Assembly (NCBI GenBank): GCA_913775025.1
Contig: CAJYJW010000032.1
Location: 1-39,849 of the forward strand
Source of the DNA: an uncultured Sphingomonas sp.
GTDB taxonomy: Bacteria > Pseudomonadota > Alphaproteobacteria > Sphingomonadales > Sphingomonadaceae
Direction of reading: 5' to 3'
Length of the DNA stretch: 39,849 bases
A program made the translations under genes and the position numbers. The notes under the pieces are model-generated. The model saw nothing but the letters and a program-made list of their open reading frames with translations, searched no databases and was not told the DNA's origin. Within the stretch, counting starts at the first letter, position 1, and the number at the start of each line of letters is the position of its first letter. Positions 30,506 through 38,516 of this stretch are shown here, one piece after another.

Positions 30506-33121
30506 ATGCGCCGTTCCGCCATTCTTGCTGCACCGCTCCTCCTCGCTCTCGGTGGCGCCGCTCCGGGCGCCGCCCCCGGCCGGCTGCCCGATGGCGTGAC
30601 GCCGATCAACTACGACATCACGGTCGATCCCGATGCGAAGGCGCTGACCTTCACCGGCAGCGAAGTCGTAACGATCGCGGTCGCGGCCCCCACCCGCACG
30701 ATCACGCTGAACGCCGCAGATCTGAAGATCGGCGCGGTGCGGCTGGACGGCGGCGTCATGCCCACCGTCTCGCTCGACAACGCACGGCAGACGATGACGC
30801 TGACTTTCGCCGCCCCTGTGACGCCCGGCACCCACAAGCTGTCGATCGCTTGGTCTGGCACGATCAACCGGTCCGCCGCCGGGCTGTTCGCGGTGGATTA
30901 CAAGAATGCCAAGGGCGGAGATGAGCGCATGCTCGTGACCCAGTTCGAGGCGGCGGACGGCCGCCGCTTCGCCCCGATGTGGGACGAGCCCGCGCGCAAG
31001 GCGACCTTCCGCCTGACCGCCGCCGCGCCGGACGGGCAGACCGCCTTCTCGAATATGCCGGTGGAGGGGCGCAGAAAGGGGCCAGGGGGCAAGACGCTCG
31101 TCACCTTCGCGACAACGCCAAAGATGTCCAGCTACCTCCTGTTTCTCGGGCTGGGCGATATCGAACGCAAGGCCAAAACGTTCGGCAATACCGAGATCGG
31201 CATCATCACCCGCAAGGGCGCGATCGATCAGGGCGATTACGCGCTGGAGAGCGCGGGCCGGCTGCTTGCTTATTATAACGATTATTTCGGCACGCCCTAT
31301 CCCCTGCCCAAGATGGATATGATCGCGGCGCCCGGCAGCAGTCAATTCTTCTCCGCAATGGAAAATTGGGGGGCGATCCTTTACTTCGATCGCGTCTTGC
31401 TCCTCGATCCCAAGCTGTCGTCCGAGAATGATCGCCAGCGCATCTTCACCGTCGTCGCGCATGAGATGGCGCATCAGTGGTTCGGCGATCTCGTCACGAT
31501 GGGCTGGTGGGACGACCTGTGGCTGAACGAAGGCTTCGCCAGCTGGATGGAAGGCAAGGCCAGCCACGATCTGAACCCTAGCTGGAACAAGGCCGCGCAG
31601 GATGTCGCGTTTGAGCGGGAGCGGGCGATGGCGGCGGACGCCCGCGTCAGCACGCATGCGATCGTGCAGAAGATCGATACGGTCGAGCAGATTTCCCAGG
31701 CGTTCGATGCGATCACATATGCCAAGGGGCAGGCGGTGATCGGCATGATCGAGGCGGCGCTCGGCCCCGATGCGTTCCGCGATGGCGTGCGCCGCTACAT
31801 GGCGAAATACAAATATGGCAACACGCAGACCGACCAGTTGTGGACCGAGCTGTCCGCTACCTCGGGCCGCCCGGTCAAACCGTTTGCCGACAGTTTCACC
31901 CTGCAAGGCGGCGTGCCGCTGATCCGGGGCGGCGATCCGGCTTGCCGGGCAGGCACCACGCGGCTGACGGTGGCGCAGGATCGCTTCGGTCTCGATCCCG
32001 CTTCCAAGGCGCCGCGCAAGTGGATCGTGCCGGTGCGGGTGAAGGGGGATAATGCGCTGGCCAAGCTGGATGTGACCGGCCCCGCCGCCCGTCCGATGAC
32101 GCTCGCCGGCTGCGGCCTCGCGGTCGTCAATCCGGGGATGCAGGGCTATTATCGCTTCCTGCCGACACAGACGCATTTCGATGCGCTGCGCAACGGCTTC
32201 GCGGGGCTGGTCCTGACCGATCAGGTCGGCTTCATGGGCGACACGCTGGCGCTGGCCAACGGCGGCTATGCGCCGCTCGACCGCTTTCTGGGCTTGATCG
32301 ATCGCCTGCCGGCCGGGGCCGATCCGCTGGTGTGGAACATGGCGGCGGTGCAGCTTGCCGGCATCGATCGCACGCTCGCCGGCGATCCGGGGCGGGCCGC
32401 GTTCCGCCGCCGGGCCGCCGCCGTACTCGCCCCGCAGTTCGAGCGCGTCGGTTTCATGCCGCGCGCCGGCGACACGCCCGCCGCAAGCCAGTTGCGTGAG
32501 GTGTTGATCGCCGTGCTTGGCCGCTTCGGCTATGCGCCGGTGGTCACGGCGTCGCGCAAGGCCGTCACCGGCGGCCTGGACGCGCTGCCCGCCGCCACGC
32601 GCGGCGCGGTGCTGAACGCCTATGCCTATAACGCCACGCCGGCGGACTGGGACCAGCTCCATTCGCTTGCCCGGACCGAGCGTAATCCGCTCGCCCAGCG
32701 GGATCTGTACGCGGCGCTGGCCTCTCCGGCGGATCCGGCGCTGGCGCGTCGCGCGCTCGACCTCGCCATGACGGATGAGCCGACCACCCCCGATCGCGCG
32801 CAGATGATCTCCGGCGTCTCGATCGAGCATCCCGCGCTGGCATTCGATTTCGCGACGGCGCGGATGGATGCGATCAATGATCTGGTCGAGGCAAGCTCGC
32901 GCCCGCGCTATATCGCGCGCCTCGCCGCCGCGTCGGGCGATCCGGCGGTGGCGGATCGGGTGGAGGCCTATGCCGCCGCTAAGCTCGCCGCCGGCTCCCG
33001 CCAGACCGCGACCGAGGCGGTGACCGGCATTCGCTATCGCGCCCGCCTGCGGGCTGAGCAGGCGGCGCCGATCGCGGCTTGGTCCGCATCGGCGCCCATG
33101 GCGCCGCGCAGCGGAGCCTGA
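30506..33121 (+). CDS. M1-family zinc aminopeptidase, exported
   Basis: An 871-residue aminopeptidase with signal peptide (MRRSAILAAPLLLALGGAAPG). The substrate motif GSQFFSAMENWGAI is a GAMEN variant with S in place of G. Zinc ligands are H319/H323 in VVAHEMAHQWFGD and the Glu in LWLNEGFASWMEG. The C-terminal ERAP1-like helical domain fills the last half. It removes N-terminal residues from peptides, probably in the periplasm. ATG at 30506, 127 bp from the divergent zinc peptidase gene. Confidence 0.94.
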   Translation: MRRSAILAAPLLLALGGAAPGAAPGRLPDGVTPINYDITVDPDAKALTFTGSEVVTIAVAAPTRTITLNAADLKIGAVRLDGGVMPTVSLDNARQTMTLTFAAPVTPGTHKLSIAWSGTINRSAAGLFAVDYKNAKGGDERMLVTQFEAADGRRFAPMWDEPARKATFRLTAAAPDGQTAFSNMPVEGRRKGPGGKTLVTFATTPKMSSYLLFLGLGDIERKAKTFGNTEIGIITRKGAIDQGDYALESAGRLLAYYNDYFGTPYPLPKMDMIAAPGSSQFFSAMENWGAILYFDRVLLLDPKLSSENDRQRIFTVVAHEMAHQWFGDLVTMGWWDDLWLNEGFASWMEGKASHDLNPSWNKAAQDVAFERERAMAADARVSTHAIVQKIDTVEQISQAFDAITYAKGQAVIGMIEAALGPDAFRDGVRRYMAKYKYGNTQTDQLWTELSATSGRPVKPFADSFTLQGGVPLIRGGDPACRAGTTRLTVAQDRFGLDPASKAPRKWIVPVRVKGDNALAKLDVTGPAARPMTLAGCGLAVVNPGMQGYYRFLPTQTHFDALRNGFAGLVLTDQVGFMGDTLALANGGYAPLDRFLGLIDRLPAGADPLVWNMAAVQLAGIDRTLAGDPGRAAFRRRAAAVLAPQFERVGFMPRAGDTPAASQLREVLIAVLGRFGYAPVVTASRKAVTGGLDALPAATRGAVLNAYAYNATPADWDQLHSLARTERNPLAQRDLYAALASPADPALARRALDLAMTDEPTTPDRAQMISGVSIEHPALAFDFATARMDAINDLVEASSRPRYIARLAAASGDPAVADRVEAYAAAKLAAGSRQTATEAVTGIRYRARLRAEQAAPIAAWSASAPMAPRSGA

Positions 33122-33128
33122 GGGGGAG

Positions 33129-34292
33129 TTGAAGCCCGCCACCATAACCGGCACATCAATGCCGATGCCTGAAACGAGCGCCCCGCCACCACTGCCGCTG
33201 CCCGATCAGGTGGCGTTGGTGTTGCAGGGCGGGGGCGCTTTGGGGGCCTATCAGGCCGGTGTGTACGAAGCGCTGGCCGCCGCGGCGATCGAGATAGACT
33301 GGGTGGCCGGCATCTCGATCGGGGCGGTCAACGCGGCGATCATCGCCGGAAACCCACCCGGCCGCCGGGTCGAGCGGCTGCGCGCCTTCTGGGACAAGGT
33401 TTCGGGCGGGCTGCCCAACGTGCCGCTATGGCTGGGCGACCAGATGCGCGAGGCGATGCACTTGTGGTCGGCCGGATGGGTCGCGGCGGCGGGGGTGCCC
33501 GGCTTCTTCACCCCCCGGATTCTGCCGCCGATGCTGGCGACGGCGGGTACGCCCGCCGCGCTCAGCTTCTATGACAACACGCCGCTCGTCTCGACGCTGG
33601 ACAGCCTGATCGACTGGGATCTGCTGAACGACGGGCCGGTGCGGCTGTCGGTCGGCGCGGTCGAACTGGAAAGCGGTAACTTTCACTATTTCGACAGCCG
33701 GAACGAGCGACTGGATGCCCGCCACATCATGGCATCCGGCGCCTTGCCGCCCGGCCTGCCGCCGGTGGAGATCGACGGCAAGCTTTGGTGGGATGGCGGC
33801 CTCGTCTCCAATACGCCCCTCGTCCATGTGCTCGATCGCCAGCCGTGCGATCTGCTGGTGTTCCAAGTCGATCTGTTCGCCGCCGCCAACGCGTTGCCGC
33901 GCACGATGATGGATGTGCTGGCGCGCGCGAAGGAAATCCAGTTTTCCAGCCGCACGCGGCAGGTGTCCGATCAATTGTTGCGGCTGCGGCAGGAGCGGGA
34001 GGCGATCCGCCTGTTACTCGACAAGCTGCCGCCCGGCCTTCGGGATGACCCTCAGGTCTCCCTGCTGGCCGAGGCATCGCGTGAGCATAACGTCAGCCTC
34101 GTCCAACTCGTCTATCGCGCCAACGCGTGGGAGGGCGGGGCGCGGGACTATGAGTTTTCCGCCCGCACCATGGCCGAGCATTGGGCGGCGGGGCAGGCGG
34201 CGGTCGCCGAGACGATCGATCGTTCCAACCTCCTCGCCCGCAACATTCTCGACGGCAAGACCGCCGCCTTCGACCTCGCCAGACCGGAGTAG
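33129..34292 (+). CDS. Patatin-like phospholipase with DUF3734 tail
   Basis: A 387-residue patatin: oxyanion loop LQGGGALGAYQAGV, nucleophile GISIG in DWVAGISIGAVNAAI, and catalytic Asp in WWDGGLVSNTP. The C-terminal DUF3734 region includes EIQFSSRTRQVSDQLLRLRQEREAI and HNVSLVQLVYRANAWEG. No signal peptide, so it is cytoplasmic. The start is uncertain: TTG at 33129 (ORF track) or ATG at 33159, which would give MPMPETSAPP. It lies 3 bp before 3-hydroxybutyrate dehydrogenase, which suggests a link to polyhydroxybutyrate or storage-lipid use. Confidence 0.9.
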   Translation: MKPATITGTSMPMPETSAPPPLPLPDQVALVLQGGGALGAYQAGVYEALAAAAIEIDWVAGISIGAVNAAIIAGNPPGRRVERLRAFWDKVSGGLPNVPLWLGDQMREAMHLWSAGWVAAAGVPGFFTPRILPPMLATAGTPAALSFYDNTPLVSTLDSLIDWDLLNDGPVRLSVGAVELESGNFHYFDSRNERLDARHIMASGALPPGLPPVEIDGKLWWDGGLVSNTPLVHVLDRQPCDLLVFQVDLFAAANALPRTMMDVLARAKEIQFSSRTRQVSDQLLRLRQEREAIRLLLDKLPPGLRDDPQVSLLAEASREHNVSLVQLVYRANAWEGGARDYEFSARTMAEHWAAGQAAVAETIDRSNLLARNILDGKTAAFDLARPE

Positions 34293-34295
34293 ACC

Positions 34296-35078
34296 ATGTT
34301 CCTCAAAGGTAAGACAGCGCTCATCACCGGCTCAACCTCGGGCATCGGCCTCGCCTACGCCAAGGCGCTGGCGGCGGAAGGAGCCGCCATCATGATCAAC
34401 GGTTTTGGCGACGCGGATGCGATCGAGGCGGAGCGCAAGGCGCTGGCGGAGGCCAGCGGCGCTCAGGCGGCCTATTCCCCCGCCGATATGTCCAGGCCGG
34501 ACGAGATCGCCGCGATGGTGAGGGACTGCGAGGATCGCCTGGGCGGGCCGGACATCCTTATCAGCAACGCCGGCGTCCAGCATGTCTCGCCGATCGAGGA
34601 TTTTCCGCCCGAGAAATGGGATCAGATCATCGCAATCAACCTGTCCGCCGCCTTTCATGCCATCCGCGCGGCGGTGCCGGGAATGAAGGCACGCAAGTGG
34701 GGGCGGATCATCAATACCGCCTCGGCGCATTCGCTCACCGCGTCGCCGTTCAAATCCGCCTATGTCGCCGCCAAGCACGGCATCGCCGGCCTGACCAAGA
34801 CGGTCGCGCTGGAGACCGCGACCTTCGGCATCACCGCGAATTGCATCAGCCCGGGCTATGTCTGGACGCCGCTCGTCGAAAAGCAGATCCCCGACACGAT
34901 GAAAGCGCGCGGGATGACGCGCGAGCAGGTGATCAACGACGTGCTGCTCGCCGGTCAGCCGACCAAGGCATTCGTCACCGCCGAGCAGGTGGCGGGCCTC
35001 GCCTTGTGGCTCTGCGGAGATGCGGCCGCCTCCGTGACCGGCGCCAACCTGTCGATGGACGGGGGCTGGACCGCCTGA
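34296..35078 (+). CDS. bdhA: 3-Hydroxybutyrate dehydrogenase
   Basis: A 260-residue SDR: ITGSTSGIGLAYAKALAAEGA, NAGVQHVSPIEDFPPEKWD, NTASAHSLTASPFKSAYVAAKHG with catalytic S, Y and K, and CISPGYVWTPLVEKQIPD. The AGVQHVSPIE, HSLTASPFKSAYVAAKHGI and PLVEKQI phrases are characteristic of D-3-hydroxybutyrate dehydrogenases, which convert D-3-hydroxybutyrate to acetoacetate with NAD in polyhydroxybutyrate breakdown. The start is 3 bp after the patatin stop, so they form an operon. Confidence 0.92.
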   Translation: MFLKGKTALITGSTSGIGLAYAKALAAEGAAIMINGFGDADAIEAERKALAEASGAQAAYSPADMSRPDEIAAMVRDCEDRLGGPDILISNAGVQHVSPIEDFPPEKWDQIIAINLSAAFHAIRAAVPGMKARKWGRIINTASAHSLTASPFKSAYVAAKHGIAGLTKTVALETATFGITANCISPGYVWTPLVEKQIPDTMKARGMTREQVINDVLLAGQPTKAFVTAEQVAGLALWLCGDAAASVTGANLSMDGGWTA

Positions 35079-35143
35079 GCGTTTCCGGCGTTGTTGCATC
35101 AGGGGTGTCGCCCGGATCGTGACCCGCCGGAAGGAAGGGTCGC

Positions 35144-35782
35144 ATGAGACGATGGATGTTGATGCTTTCGGTAGCGGCCATGGCCGCCACCTCGGCGTGC
35201 GCCTCCCACAAAAAAGATCTGCGGCCGGCGGCGGCGGACGCAACGCCGAGAGACTGGCGGACAGTGGCGACCTCGGCCGACCGTGACCGGGTGAGAAACT
35301 GGCGTACCGCCTGGACGCAGGCGCTAACCAAGCTGACCGCCGCCGCCGATCGAAACGCCGCGGCAGCGCAAGGCGTACTTCTTCAACCGGATGCTGCGCT
35401 CACCGGCCCCAGCCCGCCCCCCGGGGCGTATCGCTGCCGTGTCATCAAGCTGGGTGCCAAGGGAGCGGGCGGCATCGACTACATCGCTTATCCGGCATTC
35501 CAGTGCCGCATAACAAGGGAGGGTGGGTCGTTACGCCTCGCGAAGCTGAGCGGGTCGCAACGACCGGCAGGCCTCCTTTTTCCAGATGATGAAGGACGCA
35601 TGATCTTTCTCGGCGCGATGACGCTGGGCGACGAACGTCATCCCCTGACTTACGGGCGCGACGAGGAACGTGACATGGCTGGCATCCTGGAACGGATAGG
35701 GCCGCGCGTCTGGCGTTTGGTCCTGCCCTATCCGCATTGGGAATCGACGTTGGACGTGATGGAGCTGATGCCCGCCGAGTGA
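35144..35782 (+). CDS. DUF4893 lipoprotein
   Basis: A 212-residue probable lipoprotein: signal sequence with lipobox TSAC at about residue 20. The mature part matches the DUF4893 pattern: DWRTVATSADRDRVRNWRTAW, YRCRVIKLGAKG, FQCRITREGGSLRLAKLSGSQRPAG, MIFLGAMTLGDE, YGRDEERDMAGILERIG and PYPHWESTLDVMELMP. Two Cys could pair. The function is unknown. RBS GGAAGG lies upstream of the ATG. Confidence 0.88.
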   Translation: MRRWMLMLSVAAMAATSACASHKKDLRPAAADATPRDWRTVATSADRDRVRNWRTAWTQALTKLTAAADRNAAAAQGVLLQPDAALTGPSPPPGAYRCRVIKLGAKGAGGIDYIAYPAFQCRITREGGSLRLAKLSGSQRPAGLLFPDDEGRMIFLGAMTLGDERHPLTYGRDEERDMAGILERIGPRVWRLVLPYPHWESTLDVMELMPAE

Positions 35783-35810
35783 TGCCGTTCCGGGCATGCT
35801 GCTGTGATCG

Positions 35811-36233
35811 ATGGAGAATTTATTCGGCAATCGCGCAATATGGCTCTTGGCGAAGAAACAGTCGTTGATGTGCGACAAGATGATCCAGTCGACAGGCACT
35901 CGAATGACACAGGGCAAGTCAGCGGACGATTTCTCGTTCGATACGTCCAGGGCGCCGGATGTCGGGGCGCAGGCGCAGACGTCGCTTCTGTTGCTTGAAA
36001 GCCTGATCCATAGTCTCCTCGACAATGGTGCGCTGACCAAGGCCCAAGCGCTGGACGCGGTAGCGGCGGCCTACGATGTCAAGGCTGAAAGCGCGACGAC
36101 CTTGCCGGAGCCACAGGATCGGCTGCAACGCTCGCTCTCAATCCTGACGCGGATGCGTATCAGCCTTGGCGCGCATTCCGGCCGGTATCGTCCCCCGGCC
36201 GATCCCGATGACGAGGCACGCAGCGATGGGTAA
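35811..36233 (+). CDS. Hypothetical protein (up to 140 aa)
   Basis: Not recognised. The probable core is SLLLLESLIHSLLDNGALTKAQALDAVAAAYDVKAE, a helical stretch common in short sphingomonad proteins of unknown role, followed by LQRSLSILTRMRISLGAH. The start is doubtful: ATG at 35811, 35868, 35880 or 35904 are all possible and none has a good ribosome site. Convergent with the Crp-type gene. Confidence 0.6.
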   Translation: MENLFGNRAIWLLAKKQSLMCDKMIQSTGTRMTQGKSADDFSFDTSRAPDVGAQAQTSLLLLESLIHSLLDNGALTKAQALDAVAAAYDVKAESATTLPEPQDRLQRSLSILTRMRISLGAHSGRYRPPADPDDEARSDG

Positions 36234-36262
36234 GACTGATCCGTCCCGCTCGGCCCCACAGC

Positions 36263-36997
36263 TTACGCGATCGCGCTGACCTGATCGAGGTGAAGATAGC
36301 GGGGATTGAAATCACCCGCCGCCGCCAGACCTTCGCGATCTCGGATGAGGATCTGCCGCCCGCTCTGTTCGATCAGGCCATCGGCCACCAGAGCCTTGAG
36401 CATGCGGTTCACGTGGATCGCGGTCAGGCCGGTGATGTCGCCGATCTGTTCCTGCGTCAGCGGCAGGATGAGCGTGTCGCGCCGGGCCATGCCTATCGCT
36501 TCCTCGCGCCGGGCCAGTTCGCAGAGCAGATGGGCGATCCGCATCCGCCCTTCGCGACGGCCGACGTTGGCAAGCCATTCCCGCATGATGGAGGCCTCGA
36601 TCAACGCCTCGGTCCAGAGCGCCTCGCCGATCTCCGGATATTCGAGCGCGAGGGTTCGCAGATGCGCGCGATCGATCTTCACGACACGCAGCGGCGTCAG
36701 CGCCTCGACGCTGTGATCGGCCACCTTCAGAAAGAGATGCTGGAGGTCGAGGAAATCACCGGGTGTCTCCACCGCTACGATCTGTCGATTGCCGCCGCTG
36801 GTGATCTTGTAGCGTATTGCCAGCCCCTCGATCAGTAAGCTGCAGACGGGCGTCGGATCGTTGCCGTCGCGCACCAGGATGCTCCCGGCGGCCACTTCCG
36901 ATTGCGTCGAGGCGGTCGCGGCGAGCGCCTCGCAAGCGGCGCTGCTTAGCTCTCGACGCATGTTAAGCTTGCGCATCAGCAACGCAGTGACGTCCAT
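36263..36997 (-). CDS. Crp/Fnr-family transcriptional regulator
   Basis: A 244-residue regulator with cNMP-binding-like sensor domain (about 20-140: AAGSILVRDGNDPTPVCSLLIEGLAIRYK, GDFLDLQHLFL) and a C-terminal helix-turn-helix (LPLTQEQIGDITGLTAIHVNRMLKALVADGLI). It lacks the Cys cluster of Fnr, and the cAMP pocket is not clear. Sphingomonads have many such paralogues, so the ligand is unknown. Start with GGAGAGA upstream. Confidence 0.92.
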   Translation of the reverse strand: MDVTALLMRKLNMRRELSSAACEALAATASTQSEVAAGSILVRDGNDPTPVCSLLIEGLAIRYKITSGGNRQIVAVETPGDFLDLQHLFLKVADHSVEALTPLRVVKIDRAHLRTLALEYPEIGEALWTEALIEASIMREWLANVGRREGRMRIAHLLCELARREEAIGMARRDTLILPLTQEQIGDITGLTAIHVNRMLKALVADGLIEQSGRQILIRDREGLAAAGDFNPRYLHLDQVSAIA

Positions 36998-37141
36998 CAG
37001 ACCGATCTCTCCAAAAAGCTTCGCAACCGCAATGAGTTAGGGGCAGATGCAGCTGTCCCGCACGCGGCCTTAATCGACCGCGCGGAGCGAACAAAGAGCT
37101 AGTTTACGGCATCGTCACGAGGCTTCATGCAGGAAAGCGTC

Positions 37142-38500
37142 TTACTGCATCCCATATTGTCGGAGGAGGTCGTAAAGCGTCGGGCGGCTGATGCCAAGCA
37201 GTCTTGCCGCGCCGGAAATGTTGCCGTCGGTGCGGGAAAGGGCAGAGCGCAACATGCGACGGTCGGTCGCCTCCCGCGCCGCCTTCAGGCTTATCGGAAC
37301 GGTCTCCGCGTCGCCTGTCGTCAGGTCGAGATCGGCTGCCCTCAGCAGGCGGTCGTCCGCCATTATGACGGCGCGCTTCATCCGGTTTTCCAGCTCCCGT
37401 ACGTTGCCGGGCCACCCCCATGCATCGATCGCCGCCAGCGCATCGGGCGCGAAATTCTGCACCAACGGATTCATCGCGGGGGCGAACCGCTTGAGAAAGT
37501 GCCGGGCGAGCAGGGCGGCGTCGCCGGTCCGCTCGGCCAGCGTCGGAATGCGGACGACGATCTCGGCGAGGCGATAATATAGATCCTCGCGAAAGCTCCC
37601 CTCGGCGATCATGCGATTAAGGTCCTGATGGGTGGCGCAAACAATGCGCGTGTCGACCGGGATCGGGCGCCGGCCGCCGATCCGTACGATCACACGCTCT
37701 TGAAGGAAGCGCAGAAGCTTCACCTGCAGCGAGAGGGGAATATCGCCCACCTCGTCCAGAAACAGCGTGCCGCCCTGCGCCTGTTCGATCCGACCTTCGG
37801 TCGTTTTGATTGCCCCGGTGAAGGCCCCTTTCTCATAGCCGAACAGTTCGGCCTCGAGAAGATTCTCGGGGATGGCGGCGCAGTTGATCGCCACGAAGCG
37901 GCGTGACGCCCTCTCGCTGACGTCGTGCAGGCCGCGCGCCAGCAACTCCTTGCCGGTGCCGCTTGCGCCGAGCAACATCACGGAGACATCGGCATTGGCG
38001 ACCCGTTCGATCGTGCGGGCCACCTTCAGCATTTCCGGGGCGGCGGTGATCATGCCGCCGAGGACTGTCCGGTCTCGCCCGCCCTGATCCAGCAGCCGGC
38101 GGTTCTCGGCTTCGAGAGCATGGAGCCGAAAGGCGCGCGAGACGATCAGGCCAAGCTCGTCGATGTCGATCGGCTTCGCATAGAAATCATAGGCGCCGTT
38201 CGCGATCGCCCGCAGCGCGCTCTCACGCGCGCCATGGCCGCTGGCGACGATCACCTTCGTATCGGGCTTCAACGCCAATATTCCGGCGAGCGCGGCGAAT
38301 CCCTCGCTTACCCCATCCGGATCGGGCGGCAGGCCGAGATCGAGGGTGACGACGGCGGGCTCCAAGGCGCGAACCGCATCGATCGCCGCCGCCCGATTGG
38401 TGGCGGCGATAACCTCATACTCCTCATAGGCCCAGCGAAGCTGCCGCTGCAGCCCTTCGTCATCCTCCACGATCAACAGCTTCGGTTTCGTGTCGCTCAT
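37142..38500 (-). CDS. prsR: PrsR, sigma-54 response regulator of the PEP-CTERM/exosortase type
   Basis: A 452-residue NtrC-like activator. Receiver domain with EDD at 12-14, phosphorylated D54 in TLDLGLPPDPDG and K in FYAKPIDIDEL. The AAA+ domain has Walker A GASGTGKELLARG, the sigma-54 contact loop GYEKGAFTGA, Walker B GGTLFLDEVGD and the R finger region. The C-terminal Fis-type helix-turn-helix is GNISGAARLLGISRPTLYDLLRQYG. The receiver with LGLPPDPDGVSEGF and the adjacent kinase match the PrsR/PrsK pair found with exosortase and exopolysaccharide genes. It is 16 bp after prsK on the same strand. Confidence 0.92.
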   Translation of the reverse strand: MSDTKPKLLIVEDDEGLQRQLRWAYEEYEVIAATNRAAAIDAVRALEPAVVTLDLGLPPDPDGVSEGFAALAGILALKPDTKVIVASGHGARESALRAIANGAYDFYAKPIDIDELGLIVSRAFRLHALEAENRRLLDQGGRDRTVLGGMITAAPEMLKVARTIERVANADVSVMLLGASGTGKELLARGLHDVSERASRRFVAINCAAIPENLLEAELFGYEKGAFTGAIKTTEGRIEQAQGGTLFLDEVGDIPLSLQVKLLRFLQERVIVRIGGRRPIPVDTRIVCATHQDLNRMIAEGSFREDLYYRLAEIVVRIPTLAERTGDAALLARHFLKRFAPAMNPLVQNFAPDALAAIDAWGWPGNVRELENRMKRAVIMADDRLLRAADLDLTTGDAETVPISLKAAREATDRRMLRSALSRTDGNISGAARLLGISRPTLYDLLRQYGMQ

Positions 38501-38516
38501 CCTGTGCCCCGTTCCG

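Noticed and set aside
30470-33154. 894-aa minus-strand ORF opposite the M1 aminopeptidase
   Set aside because: Complement of the aminopeptidase frame; composition of Arg/Gly/His and no motif. The plus-strand gene has GAMEN-like and HExxH motifs.
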